Below are positions 22,341 through 34,470 of a DNA stretch of 64,000 nucleotides, piece after piece. The stretch's first letter is position 1; every line of letters starts with the position of its first letter. Both the position numbers and the translations under genes were made by a program. Source of the DNA: Oreohelix idahoensis (taxonomy: Eukaryota > Mollusca > Gastropoda > Stylommatophora > Oreohelicidae). The notes below the pieces were generated by a model. It worked only from the letters and a program-made list of their open reading frames with translations, made no database searches and was not told where the DNA came from. The stretch is from the NCBI GenBank assembly GCA_024509875.1, contig JAMPIV010011331.1, forward strand, positions 124,001 to 188,000. Reading direction: 5' to 3'.

Positions 22341-23555
22341 GAATGTAAATTGATAATTTATGTCTGTATATATGTGTGGTTCAGTAGCGAACATGAGGTA
22401 AAGCCTATATAGTGCTCCAACCTGAACAGAAGGTGTCGGAGGAAAGTAAAACTACATGGAATTGCCAAACAGTACACTGACACCTATCTTATTGACTAGA
22501 AAGAAATAATGCTGGAATTGCAGAGGCGTAGTAACCATTAGGGAGGAGTATACTGGTGAAAATTGTTTCAGATGAAGATAGCAGTTGGCCTACCGCTCTG
22601 AACTCAGTGTTTGTTATGTATTGTGTTCAGTCTGGAAATTTATTATAAATTAGTTCTGAAATAGGAGGTACAACCTTCTTGTTTCAGGGACCGTGGTCCT
22701 AAAGTTATTGAGCAGCACCTGGTCTGAGCTTTGCTGAATCTAGAGGCTGACAGCATACTCGTGGGTCCAGATAGTGACCAGTGAGGTGTCTCCAAAACAC
22801 AGGGAGGCTATCGAGCAGAGGAGTCTTTTCCTGCAACCATCACAAAAGATAAGCGTCTGTGGCCAGAGGAGCTCAACATTATGCCCCCCCTCAAAATTTG
22901 ACTTTATAATAAAACAGAGGGAAAATACAGTGTTTAAATTGATAGGAACTGTGAACTTTTCCCCCTACTATTTCCAAGATAAACAAACACTTGAAGTCAT
23001 GATGACAAATAACAACATAGCTTGAAAAAACAAAACCAGTATTACCTCATATTACTACTACACAACTGACACACATAGGATAATATTAATAAAATATGTC
23101 ACTACAAGGTTCATATTGATAAATTCTGTACATATAAATTGTAATTACAATTGATTGTGATTCCTGGTTCACTTTGTAGTTGAATCAGGACATATATATT
23201 AGTGAAAGTAATTAATACATATTTATATTTGAAACTTTACCAGTGACTTATTTAAGATAGTCTTATAGAGTGTTAAATGTGTGTGAGTGTCACAGTGTTG
23301 TCAAGTGTGGTGGAATAAATTAAATTGTTTATCTGTCTGTTGTTGTTGTGACTTACACTTCATCATATACATACCCTAGACATTTAACGTAGTCATCACA
23401 ATATTCCAGAATTCTGACTGAGGTATAATGTGGTAGCAAGTAAGGTTATCTGTAAAACACTACACCTATTAGATACAGATACCTTCACAGCTGATCTCAG
23501 TCAGTACACTAAGTCCCCTATAAATATTTAAAACATCCCACTTTACCACATATAT

Positions 23556-23574
23556 TGGGGTCTCGCTCCCGGGA
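23556..23574 (+). other. Putative primer-binding site of copy B
   Basis: TGGGGTCTCGCTCCCGGGA begins with TGG, five bases (TATAT) after the LTR end. Copy C has a near match (TGGGGTCTCTTGTCCCGGGA). It is loosely similar to the complement of tRNA-Pro 3' ends but no tRNA can be assigned. Confidence 0.55.
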
Positions 23575-23724
23575 TATTGAACTTTCTCCTATTATATATA
23601 TTGGGAATAATAAAGAATTAAAAGGAATCCTTGGGTGGAAATAAATAAGGTTGAGCTCTCAGTGCCTGTAGTGTCCTTAGATAATTATTGAAAGATTGAA
23701 TTGTTTACATTTGCATGTTAGACA

Positions 23725-26700
23725 ATGGCCGACTTGGCAAAATTTCGATCTGCTGCTGTACAGACTGCGAAAGAGTTAGGAATGGACGGGCAAATTATGA
23801 TTGCTTATGTCACTGCTGAATGTGACAAATATATTGAATGGGAAGAAAGAAGATTAGAAAAAGAGGCCGAAAGAAAATTAGAATCTGAAAGGTTGGCCGA
23901 AGATAAGAGGTTAGAGGCTGAAAAGGAAATTAAGAAGTTACAATTTGAGGCTGAGGCTGAGACTAAGAGGCTGCAGATTGAGGCTGAGGCTAAGAAATTG
24001 GAGGCAGAAAGAGAAGAAAAAAAGGCAGAAAGGGAAGCCGAGGAAAGAAGACAGGCTGCAGAAAGGGAAGACAAGCGATTAGCTGCAGAAAGGGAAGCAG
24101 AAGATAAGAGATTACAAAGGGAACATGAGTTACGACTAAGGGAGTTTGAGTTTCAAGGCCATGCTCCTGAAAATGGTGCCAGTCCCTTTACCTCTGATGC
24201 CACTGCTAGTCAGGGAGCCTCAACCTCAGTTATGAACTTTCATTTAGATCATTTTGTTGAGAAAGACGATGATATTGAGAGCTATCTAAATAGATATGAA
24301 CTATTAGCTACCACGTATGGGTTAGAGAGAGAAAGGTGGAGCTTAAAGTTATCTCAAGGGCTTCGTGGGGCAGCTTATGAAGTTTTTGCCAAAATGAGCA
24401 GAGGTGATCAGGAAAATTATGACATGCTAAAGCAGGCTCTTTTATTAAGATATGAAAAGAACGCAGAATTTTATAGGAAAAAATTTAGGAATGCTAAACT
24501 ACTGTCAGGTGAAACCTATCACCAGTTCTCTGCACGGTTAGAGACATACTTGGAGAAATGGACTTCTCTGGGGAAAACCCAAGATCTTAAGGAAATGGTC
24601 CTTATAGAACAACTAAGAGAGTCCATGGCCCCAGACCTGAGAAAGTTTCTCATGGAACAAGGTGCAGAGAGGCTGGGTGAGTTGCTAAATGTTGCAGAAA
24701 GGTATCAAGCGGCTCAGGCAGAGGTATCAGGTAATAAAAAGAAACAGGTAGAAAATTTTAGGGCACCACAGAACTTTAATAAATTTGATCCTAGAGATCA
24801 AAACAAAGGTAAGCACCAATTTGATAGGCCACGGTATGACAATAAAAATAAAACCCCACAATTCGATGAAAGGAAATATGATGAAAGAAAATCTTTCAAC
24901 CAAGGGAAAAGGTGGTGTAAAAATTGTAAGATGAACAATCATGACACTGACCATTGTAGAAGGAAACCTCCTCATTGTGCTGCTATGACATCTGGGAAAA
25001 AGGAAAAAAAGGTCAAACCTGCAGAACTACAGGAACCATACCACCCCCCAGTGTGTGAAGATGTCATCTGTAATGGTGTCACTATAAGGTGTTTATATGA
25101 TACCGGTTTAGATTACGATTCTGTTGTGAGTTCTCACCTGGTGCAGGCAGATCAATACACCACAGAAACAGTGGAGATTCAAACTGCAACCAAGGATGTA
25201 GCTACCATGACACTTCCCGTCGCCTGGATAAAGGTGAAAACGCGATATGTGGAAGGAATCATAAAAGCAGCAGTGATAAATGAGCCAATCTACCCTCTGA
25301 TATTGGGGTGTAGATATGTCTTCTTGGGGAATCCCAAGAGACCTGTGATATTGGCAACAGTGCAGACCAGATCACAGTCTAAAAAGGAGGAGGATAATCC
25401 AATAAATACTCATCCAGATGAGATGAGGAAGGCACAGGCGGAGGACAAAACACTCAAGCCGTGTTTCAAGAAGTTGCCCAAATCTCATACACCTCCAGGC
25501 AAGGGAGAATTTTATATGAAGAACAAACTGATTTATAGGAAGGCTGGATCTGAATCCAATGGTCACGGACAGCTGGTCCTTCCCACTTCATATAGGACTA
25601 AAGTGTTGGAACTAGGGCATGCGATTCCCTTCAGTGGTCATATGGGGATCAGCGCAACAGGACAGCGTATAGCTTGTCACTATTTCTGGCCAGGGATAAC
25701 TGAAGATATCAAATGATATGTAAAATCCTGTCCAGAGTGCCAACGAGTAGCACCTAAACATTGGACTGCACCAGCAACTCTGGAGGAAATGCCCATAGTG
25801 GGAACACTCTTTGAGAGAGTTGCCATGGATCTTGTGGGACCTCTCACCCGAACCAAGAGAAGGAACAGCTACATTCTGACTCTGGTGGACACTTGTTCTA
25901 TGTGGGGAGAGGCGGTAGCCCTGTCATCGATTGATTCTAAACATGTGGCAGAGGCATCGCTCACAATTTTCACAAGGTTAGGCTTTCCCAATCAAATCTT
26001 GACTGATAATGGCTCTCAGTTCAAGGGGAAACTAACAGAAGAAGTTTTCAGGATCTTCCAGGCCAAACACTTCCATTGTAGTGTGTACCACCCACAAGGG
26101 AACGGCCAAGTGGAAAGATTTAATGGCACGTTGATGTCGATCCTGAGAAAGTTGGCACACGAAAAACCAGATACATGGGACCAGTACCTTCACGCCGCCC
26201 TCTTTGCTTATCGGGAGGTACCCCATAGTTCAACCGGTATGGCCACGGCAACATTATTGTTTGGAAGGCCAATAAAAGGTCCACTCGAAGCCCTGTTAAG
26301 AACGTGGACTGATGAAAAGGCAGAGGAAAACATTACATCCTCATACCAATATGTGAATGAGCTGACCACTCGTTTAAAAACTGGCTGGAAACTTGCCAAT
26401 GAAAATTTGAAACAAGCCAGGAAGAAACATGCTGCCTATTATAACAGGAAAGCTAAAGACAGAGATTTGGCTGTGGGAGAGAAGGTACTGCTTCTTCTAC
26501 CCGGTAGTCAGAATAAGTTACAAATTGGATGGCAAGGTCCATATACAGTTCTAGAGAAGGTGTCTAGAACAAATTATAAGATAGATAAGAAGGGGAAAGA
26601 AAAAATCTATCATGTGAATCTCCTGAAGAAATATTTGGAAAGAGAAAATCAGGAAGAGACACACTTGTTGACCTTGTCCATCGCCATGGAGATGAAAAAG

Positions 26701-28190
26701 GAACCACTTTCATCATTTGAATATCCATTACACCCCTGTGAGACAGCGGCACAGGTGAAAATCAGTACACATTTAACGAAAACTCAGAAAGAGAGAGTGC
26801 AACAGGTTCTAGATAATCATACAGAGGTGTTAACAGACCGACCTGGGCATACAAACTTATTGGAATATGATATGAAACTGATAGACCCCACACCTGTCTG
26901 TATGAAACCCTATTCGATTCCTTTTGCTAAGGAGAAAGCTTTGAAGGAAGAGATAGACTATTTGTTGAAGGAAGGAATTATTTCACACAGTGAATCTTCG
27001 TATAGTTCCGGTGTTGTACTTTTAAGGAAACTCTCTGGAGAACATAGACTCTGTACAGGAGACTGAATGCTATCACAGAAGGACAGGTGGATCCATTGCC
27101 GGATACAAATCAGTTGTTTGCCAGGCTAAATAAAGCTAAATATTTCTCAAAAGTGGATCTGAGTAAAGGATACTATCAGATTCCAGTAAAGCCTGAGGTT
27201 AGACCATACCTAGCTTTTAGTACCTCAGAAGGACACTATGAGTTTAATAGATTGCCATTTGGATTGAAGAATGCACCTAGTGTCTTCTCTAGAATGATGA
27301 GAAAATTATTGGACCCTCTGAATAATCCATGTATCACAAATTTCATGGATGATATCCTTATAGCAACAGAAACATTTGAGGAACACATTGACTCTCTGAA
27401 CATGCTGTTTAATCGACTTAGGGAAGCAAATTTAACAGCCCGACCAACCAAATGTTGCGTTGGATGTAAAGAATTGGAATTCTTGGGACACACAGTTTAT
27501 CAGGGAAACATGACCCCTGACCCAAAGAATTTAGAGAAACTAAAGAAAGCCCCGAGACCACAAACCAAGAAAGACGTGAGATCCTTTGTCTCATTATGTG
27601 GTTTCTACCAAAAGTATATCAAAAACTTTAATTCCATATGTGCACCGTTAACTGATTTGACACGTAAGGGAAATCCAGATCGAATTACATGGACACGACA
27701 ATGTGAAATGGCTTACCAGGAATTGAAGGAAAAGCTCACAAGCAAACCTATTTTGAAATTACCTGACTTAAGTCAAGAATTCATAGTAAGGACTGATGCC
27801 AGTAATATTGGGTTAGGTGCGACTCTGCTACAGAAATCAGATGCATTGGATGGGGAATTAAGCCCAGTGGCATATGCTAGCAGAAAGTTGAATAAAGCTG
27901 AAACCAATTACTCAACTAGCGAAAAAGAATGTCTTGCAGTAATATGGGCGATAAAGAAATTCAATATTTATCTGTATGGGAAGGCATTTAAGTTGCAAAC
28001 GAATCACAAACCCTTGTCGTTTCTAGCGCAGGCTAGACATGAAAACTCTAGATTACTCCGTTGGTCATTACTGATGCAGCCATTTGAGTTTAGCATAGAG
28101 TATATAAGTGGAAAAACAAATCTGGGAGCGGATTTTTTAAGCCGCCATCCGTGTGATGAGAATCACCCTAAATCCCAGGAAAAATACTAA
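23725..28190 (+). pseudogene. gag-pol of copy B (integrase before reverse transcriptase), disabled
   Basis: It starts MADLAKFRSAAVQTAKELGM. A Glu/Lys/Arg-rich helix spans about 24830 upstream to 23830. Capsid-like gag, a complete CCHC knuckle (CKNCKMNNHDTDHC, about 24918-24959) and protease (CLYDTGLDYDS) follow. Next are the integrase zinc finger and DDE core (LTDNGSQF; GNGQVERFNG), GPY module, reverse transcriptase (FMDD) and RNase H. Damage: TGA at 25714-25716 in the integrase zinc finger, where copy C has Arg, and a 7-base deletion near 27050-27070 that removes part of the CIDYRKLN motif and shifts the frame. The second RNase H motif reads TNH instead of TDH. Everything else aligns with copy C. 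Confidence 0.95.
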
Positions 28191-28240
28191 ATTTCTCTAT
28201 GTGTATATAGAATTATAGACTGACATATAACGTCTGTTTT

Positions 28241-28250
28241 AAGTGGGGAG
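28241..28250 (+). other. Polypurine tract of copy B
   Basis: AAGTGGGGAG lies four bases before the 3' LTR. It is identical in copy C (61251-61260). It primes plus-strand DNA synthesis in LTR elements. Confidence 0.85.
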
Positions 28251-28254
28251 AATT

Positions 28255-30897
28255 TGTCGTGTGAAATTCTAATCCACATATATAAATTAAAACGTAAATG
28301 TAAAGCCTAACAAATAAATTTAATAAAAGGAAAGAAGAATGGTAAAGAACAGTGCTGTCACAATGACTGTACTCGAAATCCCCCTTGTTTTCTCCTTCGT
28401 CTGCAAATTGTAACGTTTCACGTTGATAGTAAAAGCCTACTGCTTCAATACCCGCTTTCTACGATAAAACGTGTACTGCCTTTCTAAGAAAAACCTTGAG
28501 ATACGCAAGCTGACCTATATTTAATATTCCATTCATGTCATTTTATACACTAAGTTACCATAAACGAAAGACAGATGGACTAAGGATAGAAAGAAAGGGA
28601 GGGGCTGAAAGCTGGAACGCAGACAATACTACCACAGTCTCGCGATACACAATTAATGCCACCCCTAACACGCGTGTAAGGCCACAAGCACTAACTTTTT
28701 TTCAAATCGACAGTGATAAAAAACACTACCCATACGAGAGTTAGGTTTTAAAACTTACAAAACGCTTATTAGGAAACATGACATTATACTGGTTTACGTT
28801 TGAAAGCATGACAGTACACCAGACACCATAAAGTTTGGAAGTGAGGAGGTGGCAACAGCACGACTATCCTAGAAGAAAATGCATATTTTGAACGCAGCCC
28901 CTTAGCCCCATTAAATTTATATATTTGGGTTCCTTAGGACTTGCTGACAAAGAATATGTTAAAGGTTACGCAAATAGTCTAGGAATTACCAAATTATAGC
29001 CAAAATAAAATGGTGGTGCTGTCAGACAACACCAAAATCAGAATCGCTCAGTGGCAGATTTTGACACCACCATTGTACGGGAAATAGGTCCCCATGTTAA
29101 AACCTATTTGATTGGATAGAAGTAAATGTAAGGCTAAACACGATTAGTCGGACTATAAATACTACTTCTTTGTTGCTAGGGGAAACAGTAGTAGGGTACT
29201 TTTTTTCAAACGCTTGTGTAAACATGGCTCGATTGGTTAGACCCGCCAATATAGGCAATTAGGAGCGTCAGGTCAGGACCACATTTTCAAATAAACTTAC
29301 TAAAGAACCAGTGCGTTGAGCGCCAGTGCATATTTTTCTAAATAAAAGCCTGGGACATCGGCAGATCGAAATTGTGCTATATTCATTGCCAGTCAACGTA
29401 ACTGTGTATTCTTCCATGAATTGTGGTAAGCTTGAAATATTTGATATCTTTTTAATGAAAATTGAATGTAAATTGATAATTTATGTCTGTATATATGTGT
29501 GGTTCAGTAGCGAACATGAGGTAAAGCCTATATAGTGCTCCAACCTGAACAGAAGGTGTCGGAGGAAAGTAAAACTACATGGAATTGCCAAACAGTACAC
29601 TGACACCTATCTTATTGACTAGAAAGAAATAATGTTGGAATTGCAGAGGCGTAGTAACCATTAGGGAGGAGTATACTGGTGAAAATTGTTTCAGATGAAG
29701 ATAGCAGTTGGCCTACCGCTCTGAACTCAGTGTTTGTTATGTATTGTGTTCAGTCTGATGCAACGGGCTGATCACCCGTTTGCAAGTCACTTTGATTACG
29801 GAAACAACAGCAAATGGGCTGATTTGTCGTTGCCCTAAAGACGCCACTAGGCGTGATGGGAAACAACGGCAGAGAAAACCTGTCTGCTGTTGCCCTAAGA
29901 CGCCACTAGGCGTAATGGCCACTGACTGCTTTGACGGTTGGTGGCTAAGGACGGAAGAAGAAGAAGTCTTCAGTCTGGAAATTTATTATAAATTAGTTCT
30001 GAAATAGGAGGTACAACCTTCTTGTTTCAGGGACCGTGGTCCTAAAGTTATTGAGCAGCACCTGGTCTGAGCTTTGCTGAATCTACAGGCTGACAGCATA
30101 CTCCTGGGTCCAGATAGTGACCAGTGAGGTGTCTCCAAAACACAGGGAGGCTATCGAGCAGAGGAGTCTTTTCCTGCAGCCATCACGAAAGATAAGCGTC
30201 TGTGGCCAGAGGAGCTCAACATTATGCCCCCCCCTCAAAATTTGACTTTATAATAAAACAGAGGGAAAATACAGTGTTTAAATTGATAGGAACTGTGAAC
30301 TTTTCCCCCTACTATTTCCAAGATAAACAAACACTTGAAGTCATGATGACAAATAACAACATAGCTTGAAAAAACAAAACCAGTATTACCTCATATTACT
30401 ACTACACAACTGACACACATAGGATAATATTAATAAAATATGTCACTACAAGGTTCATATTGATAAATTCTGTACATATAAATTGTAATTACAATTGATT
30501 GTGATTCCTGGTTCACTTTGTAGTTGAATCAGGACATATATATTAGTGAAAGTAATTAATACATATTTATATTTGAAACTTTACCAGTGACTTATTTAAG
30601 ATAGTCTTATAGAGTGTTAAATGTGTGTGAGTGTCACAGTGTTGTCAAGTGTGGTGGAATAAATTAAATTGTTTATCTGTCTGTTGTTGTTGTGACTTAC
30701 ACTTCATCATATACATACCCTAGACATTTAACGTAGTCATCACAATATTCCAGAATAATTCTGACTGAGGTATAATGTGGTAGCAAGTAAGGTTATCTGT
30801 AAAACACTACACCTATTAGATACAGATACCTTCACAGCTGATCTCAGTCAGTACACTAAGTCCCCTATAAATATTTAAAACATCCCACTTTACCACA
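28255..30897 (+). mobile_element. 3' LTR of copy B (with nested SINE)
   Basis: It begins TGTCGTGTG and ends TTTACCACA. It is 2643 bp long, including a 211-bp insert (29758-29968) plus its 9-bp duplication. It carries the CCCTAGACATTTAACGTAG motif (about 30718-30736) near its end. Confidence 0.95.
29758..29968 (+). mobile_element. LINE-derived SINE-like element in the 3' LTR of copy B
   Basis: It is flanked by the 9-bp duplication TTCAGTCTG (29749-29757 and 29969-29977) and absent from the 5' LTR. It has two similar halves, each with GTTGCCCTAA(A)GACGCCACTAGGCGT. These match the extreme 3' coding end of LINE C (about 46593-46622). The end GCTAAGGA...GAAGAAGAAG matches the LINE C tail. The head GATTACGGAAACAACAGCAAAT resembles the LINE C leader at about 41793-41815. 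A relative lies at 44810-44987. Confidence 0.85.
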
Positions 30898-31779
30898 GTT
30901 GGGCAGTTCCTAGACTGAGCAACTCTTTCAGTTGTTCTTTTGATTGTAAGCAGGTAGTGATCACTTCCAATCTCTGGCCCCCTCCAGACTCTAGCATCCT
31001 GGACATATTTGAATGAGCTTCTCCTAACAATGGCATAGTCGATCACTGACTTCTCATTCTTTGTTGGTTCACATCTTGTGTATGCATGTATGCGCTTATG
31101 GAGGAACTTTGTGTTTGTAATGATCAGATTCTGCTCACTGCAGAATCTAAGGAGTCGCTTTCCATTGTCATTGAGAGTATCTTCTCCATATCTTCCGATA
31201 ACTCCACCCCATCTAGCATGGTCATTTCCAACTCTGGCATTGAAATCTACGAGCATGATAATTTCATCTAGACAGTCATCTACTGTCCTTTGAAGCAGCT
31301 CGAAGAATTCCTCCTTGACCTCTGCTCTCTCATCCTCATTTGGCCCATACACTATGACCAGGTTGACTATGGTTTCTCCTTCTTTTAGTTTTACAACCAT
31401 AATGCACTCCGAGACAAAGTTCCATCCCTTGATACTATCTTTTTGGTTTTTGACCACAATGCAACCCACGCCCCCTTTAACTCTTTCAGATGTGGGTACA
31501 CCACTGTAGAGCAGCATGTTGCCATCGAGATCCACGACTCCTTGTCCTTTTTTCTTTGTTTCCGTTATAGTCAGGATTTCTAGTTTTGCTTTCCTCATCT
31601 CTTCCACCAGCTCCTCTTCTTTCCCATTTATACTTCTTGTGTTCCAAGTTCCATAAGTCGTAATCCGTTCCAGTTCGTCGCCTTTAGAATCAGTCCGGTT
31701 TTCTCTCTTGTAGTTCTCGTAATCAAAAGTTTAAAGCTGCCTCCTTACAGGCCGCCCTCCTCCTTTTTCAGCCGGGCTA
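30898..31779 (-). pseudogene. LINE B 5' leader and endonuclease
   Basis: An apurinic-like endonuclease reading from about 31700 to 30903. Motifs: TYGTWNTRSINGKEEEL, TITETKKKGQG (catalytic Glu), IVYGPNEDE, LVDFNARVGND (normally GDFNA) and the terminal GSDHYLLTI (Asp/His pair). It nicks the target so that reverse transcription can start. The piece ends at the insertion site of copy B, and its other half lies at 18015-20167. The GD-to-VD change in the DFNA motif is a possible loss of activity. The leader contains GGAGGAGGGCGGCC near the 5' end. Confidence 0.9.
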
Positions 31780-32372
31780 ATAAGTTATACGTTACTTATA
31801 ATCAGATATTTTATCTCAGTAAAGTTAACTTATGGATATGCAAACTTTTGGGGTCTAAAAATAATTCCGTCCTGAGGAGAAAATAATTACATACAGAATC
31901 AGTTAAGATGAACATGAATTAAAACATAAAAACTAAGTCAAAGAAGGTAGATAGCAATAGTGCAGAGCTGGAATATGGTTATACTCGATCAATAAGAGTG
32001 CAGCATGTTTGAGTAGTAGTGGCAGCTTGTAAATCACTGCAATTACTTTTTGATATCTTGTTTCAATTTCTCTCTCTCTCGATTCTTCCATTTTCTATAA
32101 AAATGTTTCCTAGGTATTTGAACTCTGGAACTTATTTAAGCTTGGTGTTTTTGACATGTATGTGAAGTGGACCTGGTGATCAGCTGATCTTCATAGTGTG
32201 GTTAAATCAAATGCATCCATGAGTTCAGCAGTTGTTCTTACTATGTTTTTGCATCAATGGCACAATGCTCTCTCGTTATCTAATAACTGCCCATGTATTC
32301 CATAGTCTTCATAATAAGAAATAACGCTAAACAATTTTTAGTGCACTATTTGCAAATGTTGGGCCACTGATC
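31780..32372. other. Non-coding stretch, nothing identified
   Basis: It starts with the right target duplication of LINE B (31780-31790). No gene or repeat is supported in the rest, up to the SINE target duplication. Confidence 0.5.
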
Positions 32373-32383
32373 ATTTAACAATG

Positions 32384-32752
32384 TGGGAGCCACGCTAGCG
32401 TAGTGGTTACAACACCGCTCTGGCGACCGGGTGATACAGGATCAAACCCGGGCGACGGCATTTGAGGATTTTTCGTCGACCGGGATTTGGACTGGATTAA
32501 CTCGAGACCTGGCGAGGACAATTTGAAGGAGTGTCGTCGACCAGGGACTGGCGGCTCCTGAGCCGACCCAGCTGCAATGGGTACCTCCGAAATCGGCGAG
32601 TATTTGCCTGAATGGCGAGGGACACCTGTCTCTGTACAAGAAATAAAGGGATACTCACGTAAAATCAATGTCAGGTTAGACATAAAATAATAACCTGAGA
32701 TTTCGCCTCGAGTATTAGCGGGCGAACGCCAAAAAAAAAAAAAAAAAAAAAA
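32384..32752 (+). mobile_element. tRNA-derived SINE 1
   Basis: The head has RNA polymerase III boxes: A-box-like TAGCGTAGTGGTTA and B-box-like GGATCAAACCC. A central part with GGCTCCTGAGCCGACCCAG and a poly(A) tail (about 32731-32752) follow. An 11-bp duplication ATTTAACAATG flanks it (32373-32383 and 32753-32763). It does not code for protein. Its head and core resemble SINE 2 at 36491. Confidence 0.9.
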
Positions 32753-32763
32753 ATTTAACAATG

Positions 32764-34011
32764 TCCAAGGGTTGAAATGAAGAACAGTAGGATGTGTTCT
32801 TTAATGCAATCCAAATAAATCACCCTCATCATTAGGGTTATGACTAAGGTTAGAGTTTAAGATTCCTAAACATAACACTAACCCCTTATTATCTAGTCTC
32901 TGAACTCTGTTTTGAGACCTATCGAGCACTTTGACCTGTTGTTTTTCAATTCAACCACGTCCAAGATCGATTTTTTTTTTTTAGTGTTGAAATTAATAGA
33001 GGTAGGACATGTGTTCGATAGGCTCTTTAAAATAGAATTCAGTTGCGCAGTAATTAGGGATCCTAATCCTAACGACGTGGGCGACGTATTTGGATAGAAT
33101 ATCTAACATATGTTCCACTATTTTCCATTTCAACCGTTCCACTATCTTTCTATTTATATCCCCTTAAACTGCTCAACAAAAAAATGTATTGTTGGAGGTG
33201 CCGGTACTTTTAAAACACAAAGCAAACCGATGAAACGGCTGAACCTGAGGGGCGTGCCTAGCAGTCACATTGTCTCGTCAATTGTGGCACTGCAAATAAT
33301 GAACCTACTGTAACAGGATCGACAAAAGTTAGGCCTATAAACAGTCCGTAATATTAAAAAAAGAAAAGAAAGTATACTATAGTCTTACCCTGATGCGGTT
33401 GTATAATGTCTGTTGTTAAGTGCGGTAGATAATACACTGGCTTCTCGACTTAAGCAACCTAAAACTTTCTTTATTTGGATGCGCTGCAGACATCCACCGG
33501 GTGCAGCCATCTTGCTTGTGACAAGAAATTACAACCTAAGTATTTCAAAGTAGCGTCCCTTACACCAAACAGATCATCTGGTTTTGCCAGGGGGAATGTT
33601 TCTTACCACATTTATCCAAGAAACTTTATAGGCCTACAATTGTTTGCAAATGGTGTGTTATGATGCATTGTTTCATAATGGCTAAATATGCAGAGGTTTA
33701 TCTGAAGATCTAGGGATGAATTGGTAAACACTTCACGCGACTAACAAAGTGACCATATCGATTTTCATAAAAAGAGGACATTTTCTTACTTGTAATAAAA
33801 AGAATTTTAAAAAAGGACTATATGCGGAAAAAAAGGGGGTGGTGGGGGAGAAGCACCTATTAATTTCAATCATTTAATGCACTATTACAATGTCGAGCTC
33901 GTTAAAAAAAAAAAAAAAAAGTTGGATTCAAATTCACTCATAACTATAGAACAGGTGTGAAGAACAGACAGATCATTGTATTAATATGGTAACAATAACA
34001 AAAATTAAAAT
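32764..34011. other. Non-coding stretch, nothing identified
   Basis: Short frames only; an A-run lies near 33904-33920. No element boundary was found. Confidence 0.5.
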
Positions 34012-34140
34012 CTTCTGTTTCCTCATTCGCCTTCGGGCTTTCCTATTAATGACTCTAATAAAGGCAGTAGTCAGCTCAAAGTCCCTGACATCTCCAGACA
34101 GTGAAACCTTCTATATAGGAGGTACCGTGTGCAAGTTACG
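34012..34140 (-). mobile_element. 3' end fragment of the RNase H-bearing LINE
   Basis: On the minus strand, GGAGATGTCAGGGACTTTGA and the following ACTGCCTTTATTAGAGTCAT closely match 22250-22300. The 3' tail of that LINE is therefore present here. No frame is preserved. Confidence 0.7.
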
Positions 34141-34189
34141 CATGTTACCAAAAAAATCACACGGCAGTTGGAATTGATGACACGAACCA

Positions 34190-34470
34190 GACAAGTGCTA
34201 GTGATTAAAAAAAAATTAGAGAATGAAAGTTGGCGCTGGATAGAACACATAATAAGGAAGCCAACTGATTGCATGAAAAAGCCGTAATTTTTCTGTAATC
34301 CCCAGGGTGAGAGAGATACGGGAAGACAACAATAAAAAAAACACACACACACTTGAGGCAGACATGTAATGCACCAAGAGGACATGGAAGGCCTTGAACG
34401 GATGGCATAGTACAGGAAGACGCGGCATGAATTTATTAAAGACTTATGCTCCTTGGGGAGCTGGTCGGTA
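34190..34470 (+). pseudogene. LINE C-terminal fragment
   Basis: The frame at about 34205-34300 reads KKLENESWRWIEHIIRKPTD, then NPQGERDTGRQ. This is the style of the C-terminal region shared by many LINE reverse transcriptases (W.WIGH..R then a GR.K block). It is short, decayed and adjoins a minus-strand LINE fragment. Confidence 0.6.

Larger units (their letters stand above)
20168..23550 (+). mobile_element. 5' LTR of copy B (with nested LINE)
   Basis: TG...CA ends: TGTCGTGTGAAATT to CTTTACCACA. It is 3383 bp long, of which 964 bp (21377-22340) are an inserted LINE. The remaining 2419 bp correspond one to one with the 3' LTR, with a 4-bp length difference explained by two small indels near the end. 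The promoter should lie within it, but no TATA box was assigned with confidence. Confidence 0.95.
20168..30897 (+). mobile_element. Gypsy (Gmr1-like) LTR retrotransposon copy B, 10.7 kb, nearly complete
   Basis: It comprises a 5' LTR (20168-23550), primer site, gag-pol, polypurine tract and 3' LTR (28255-30897), inserted in LINE B with the 5-bp duplication GTTGG. Both LTRs have later insertions: an I-like LINE in the 5' LTR and a small SINE in the 3' LTR. Without these the LTRs are about 2.42 kb each. Only around ten substitutions by eye separate them, so the insertion is recent. Even so, gag-pol has a stop and a 7-base deletion. No envelope gene is present. Confidence 0.95.
18015..31779 (-). 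mobile_element. LINE B: full-length RTE-like retrotransposon, split by gypsy copy B
   Basis: Read on the minus strand, it starts at 31779 (TAGCCCGGCTGAAAAAGGAG). It encodes an endonuclease down to 30903, is interrupted by copy B (20168-30897, duplication GTTGG), and continues with the reverse transcriptase to 18015. An 11-bp duplication ATAAGTTATAC flanks it (18004-18014 and 31780-31790). Without the insertion it is about 3.03 kb, the usual size of RTE elements, which have one main ORF with endonuclease and reverse transcriptase. The clade call rests on the layout and on sequence style seen by eye, not on a tree. Confidence 0.85.

Noticed and set aside
23805..24074. Ser/Ala-rich antisense frame
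   Set aside because: Shadow of the Glu/Lys-rich gag helix on the plus strand.
32384..32470. Possible tRNA gene
   Set aside because: Has A and B boxes but no tRNA fold; it is a SINE head with poly(A) and target duplication. The same applies at 36491.
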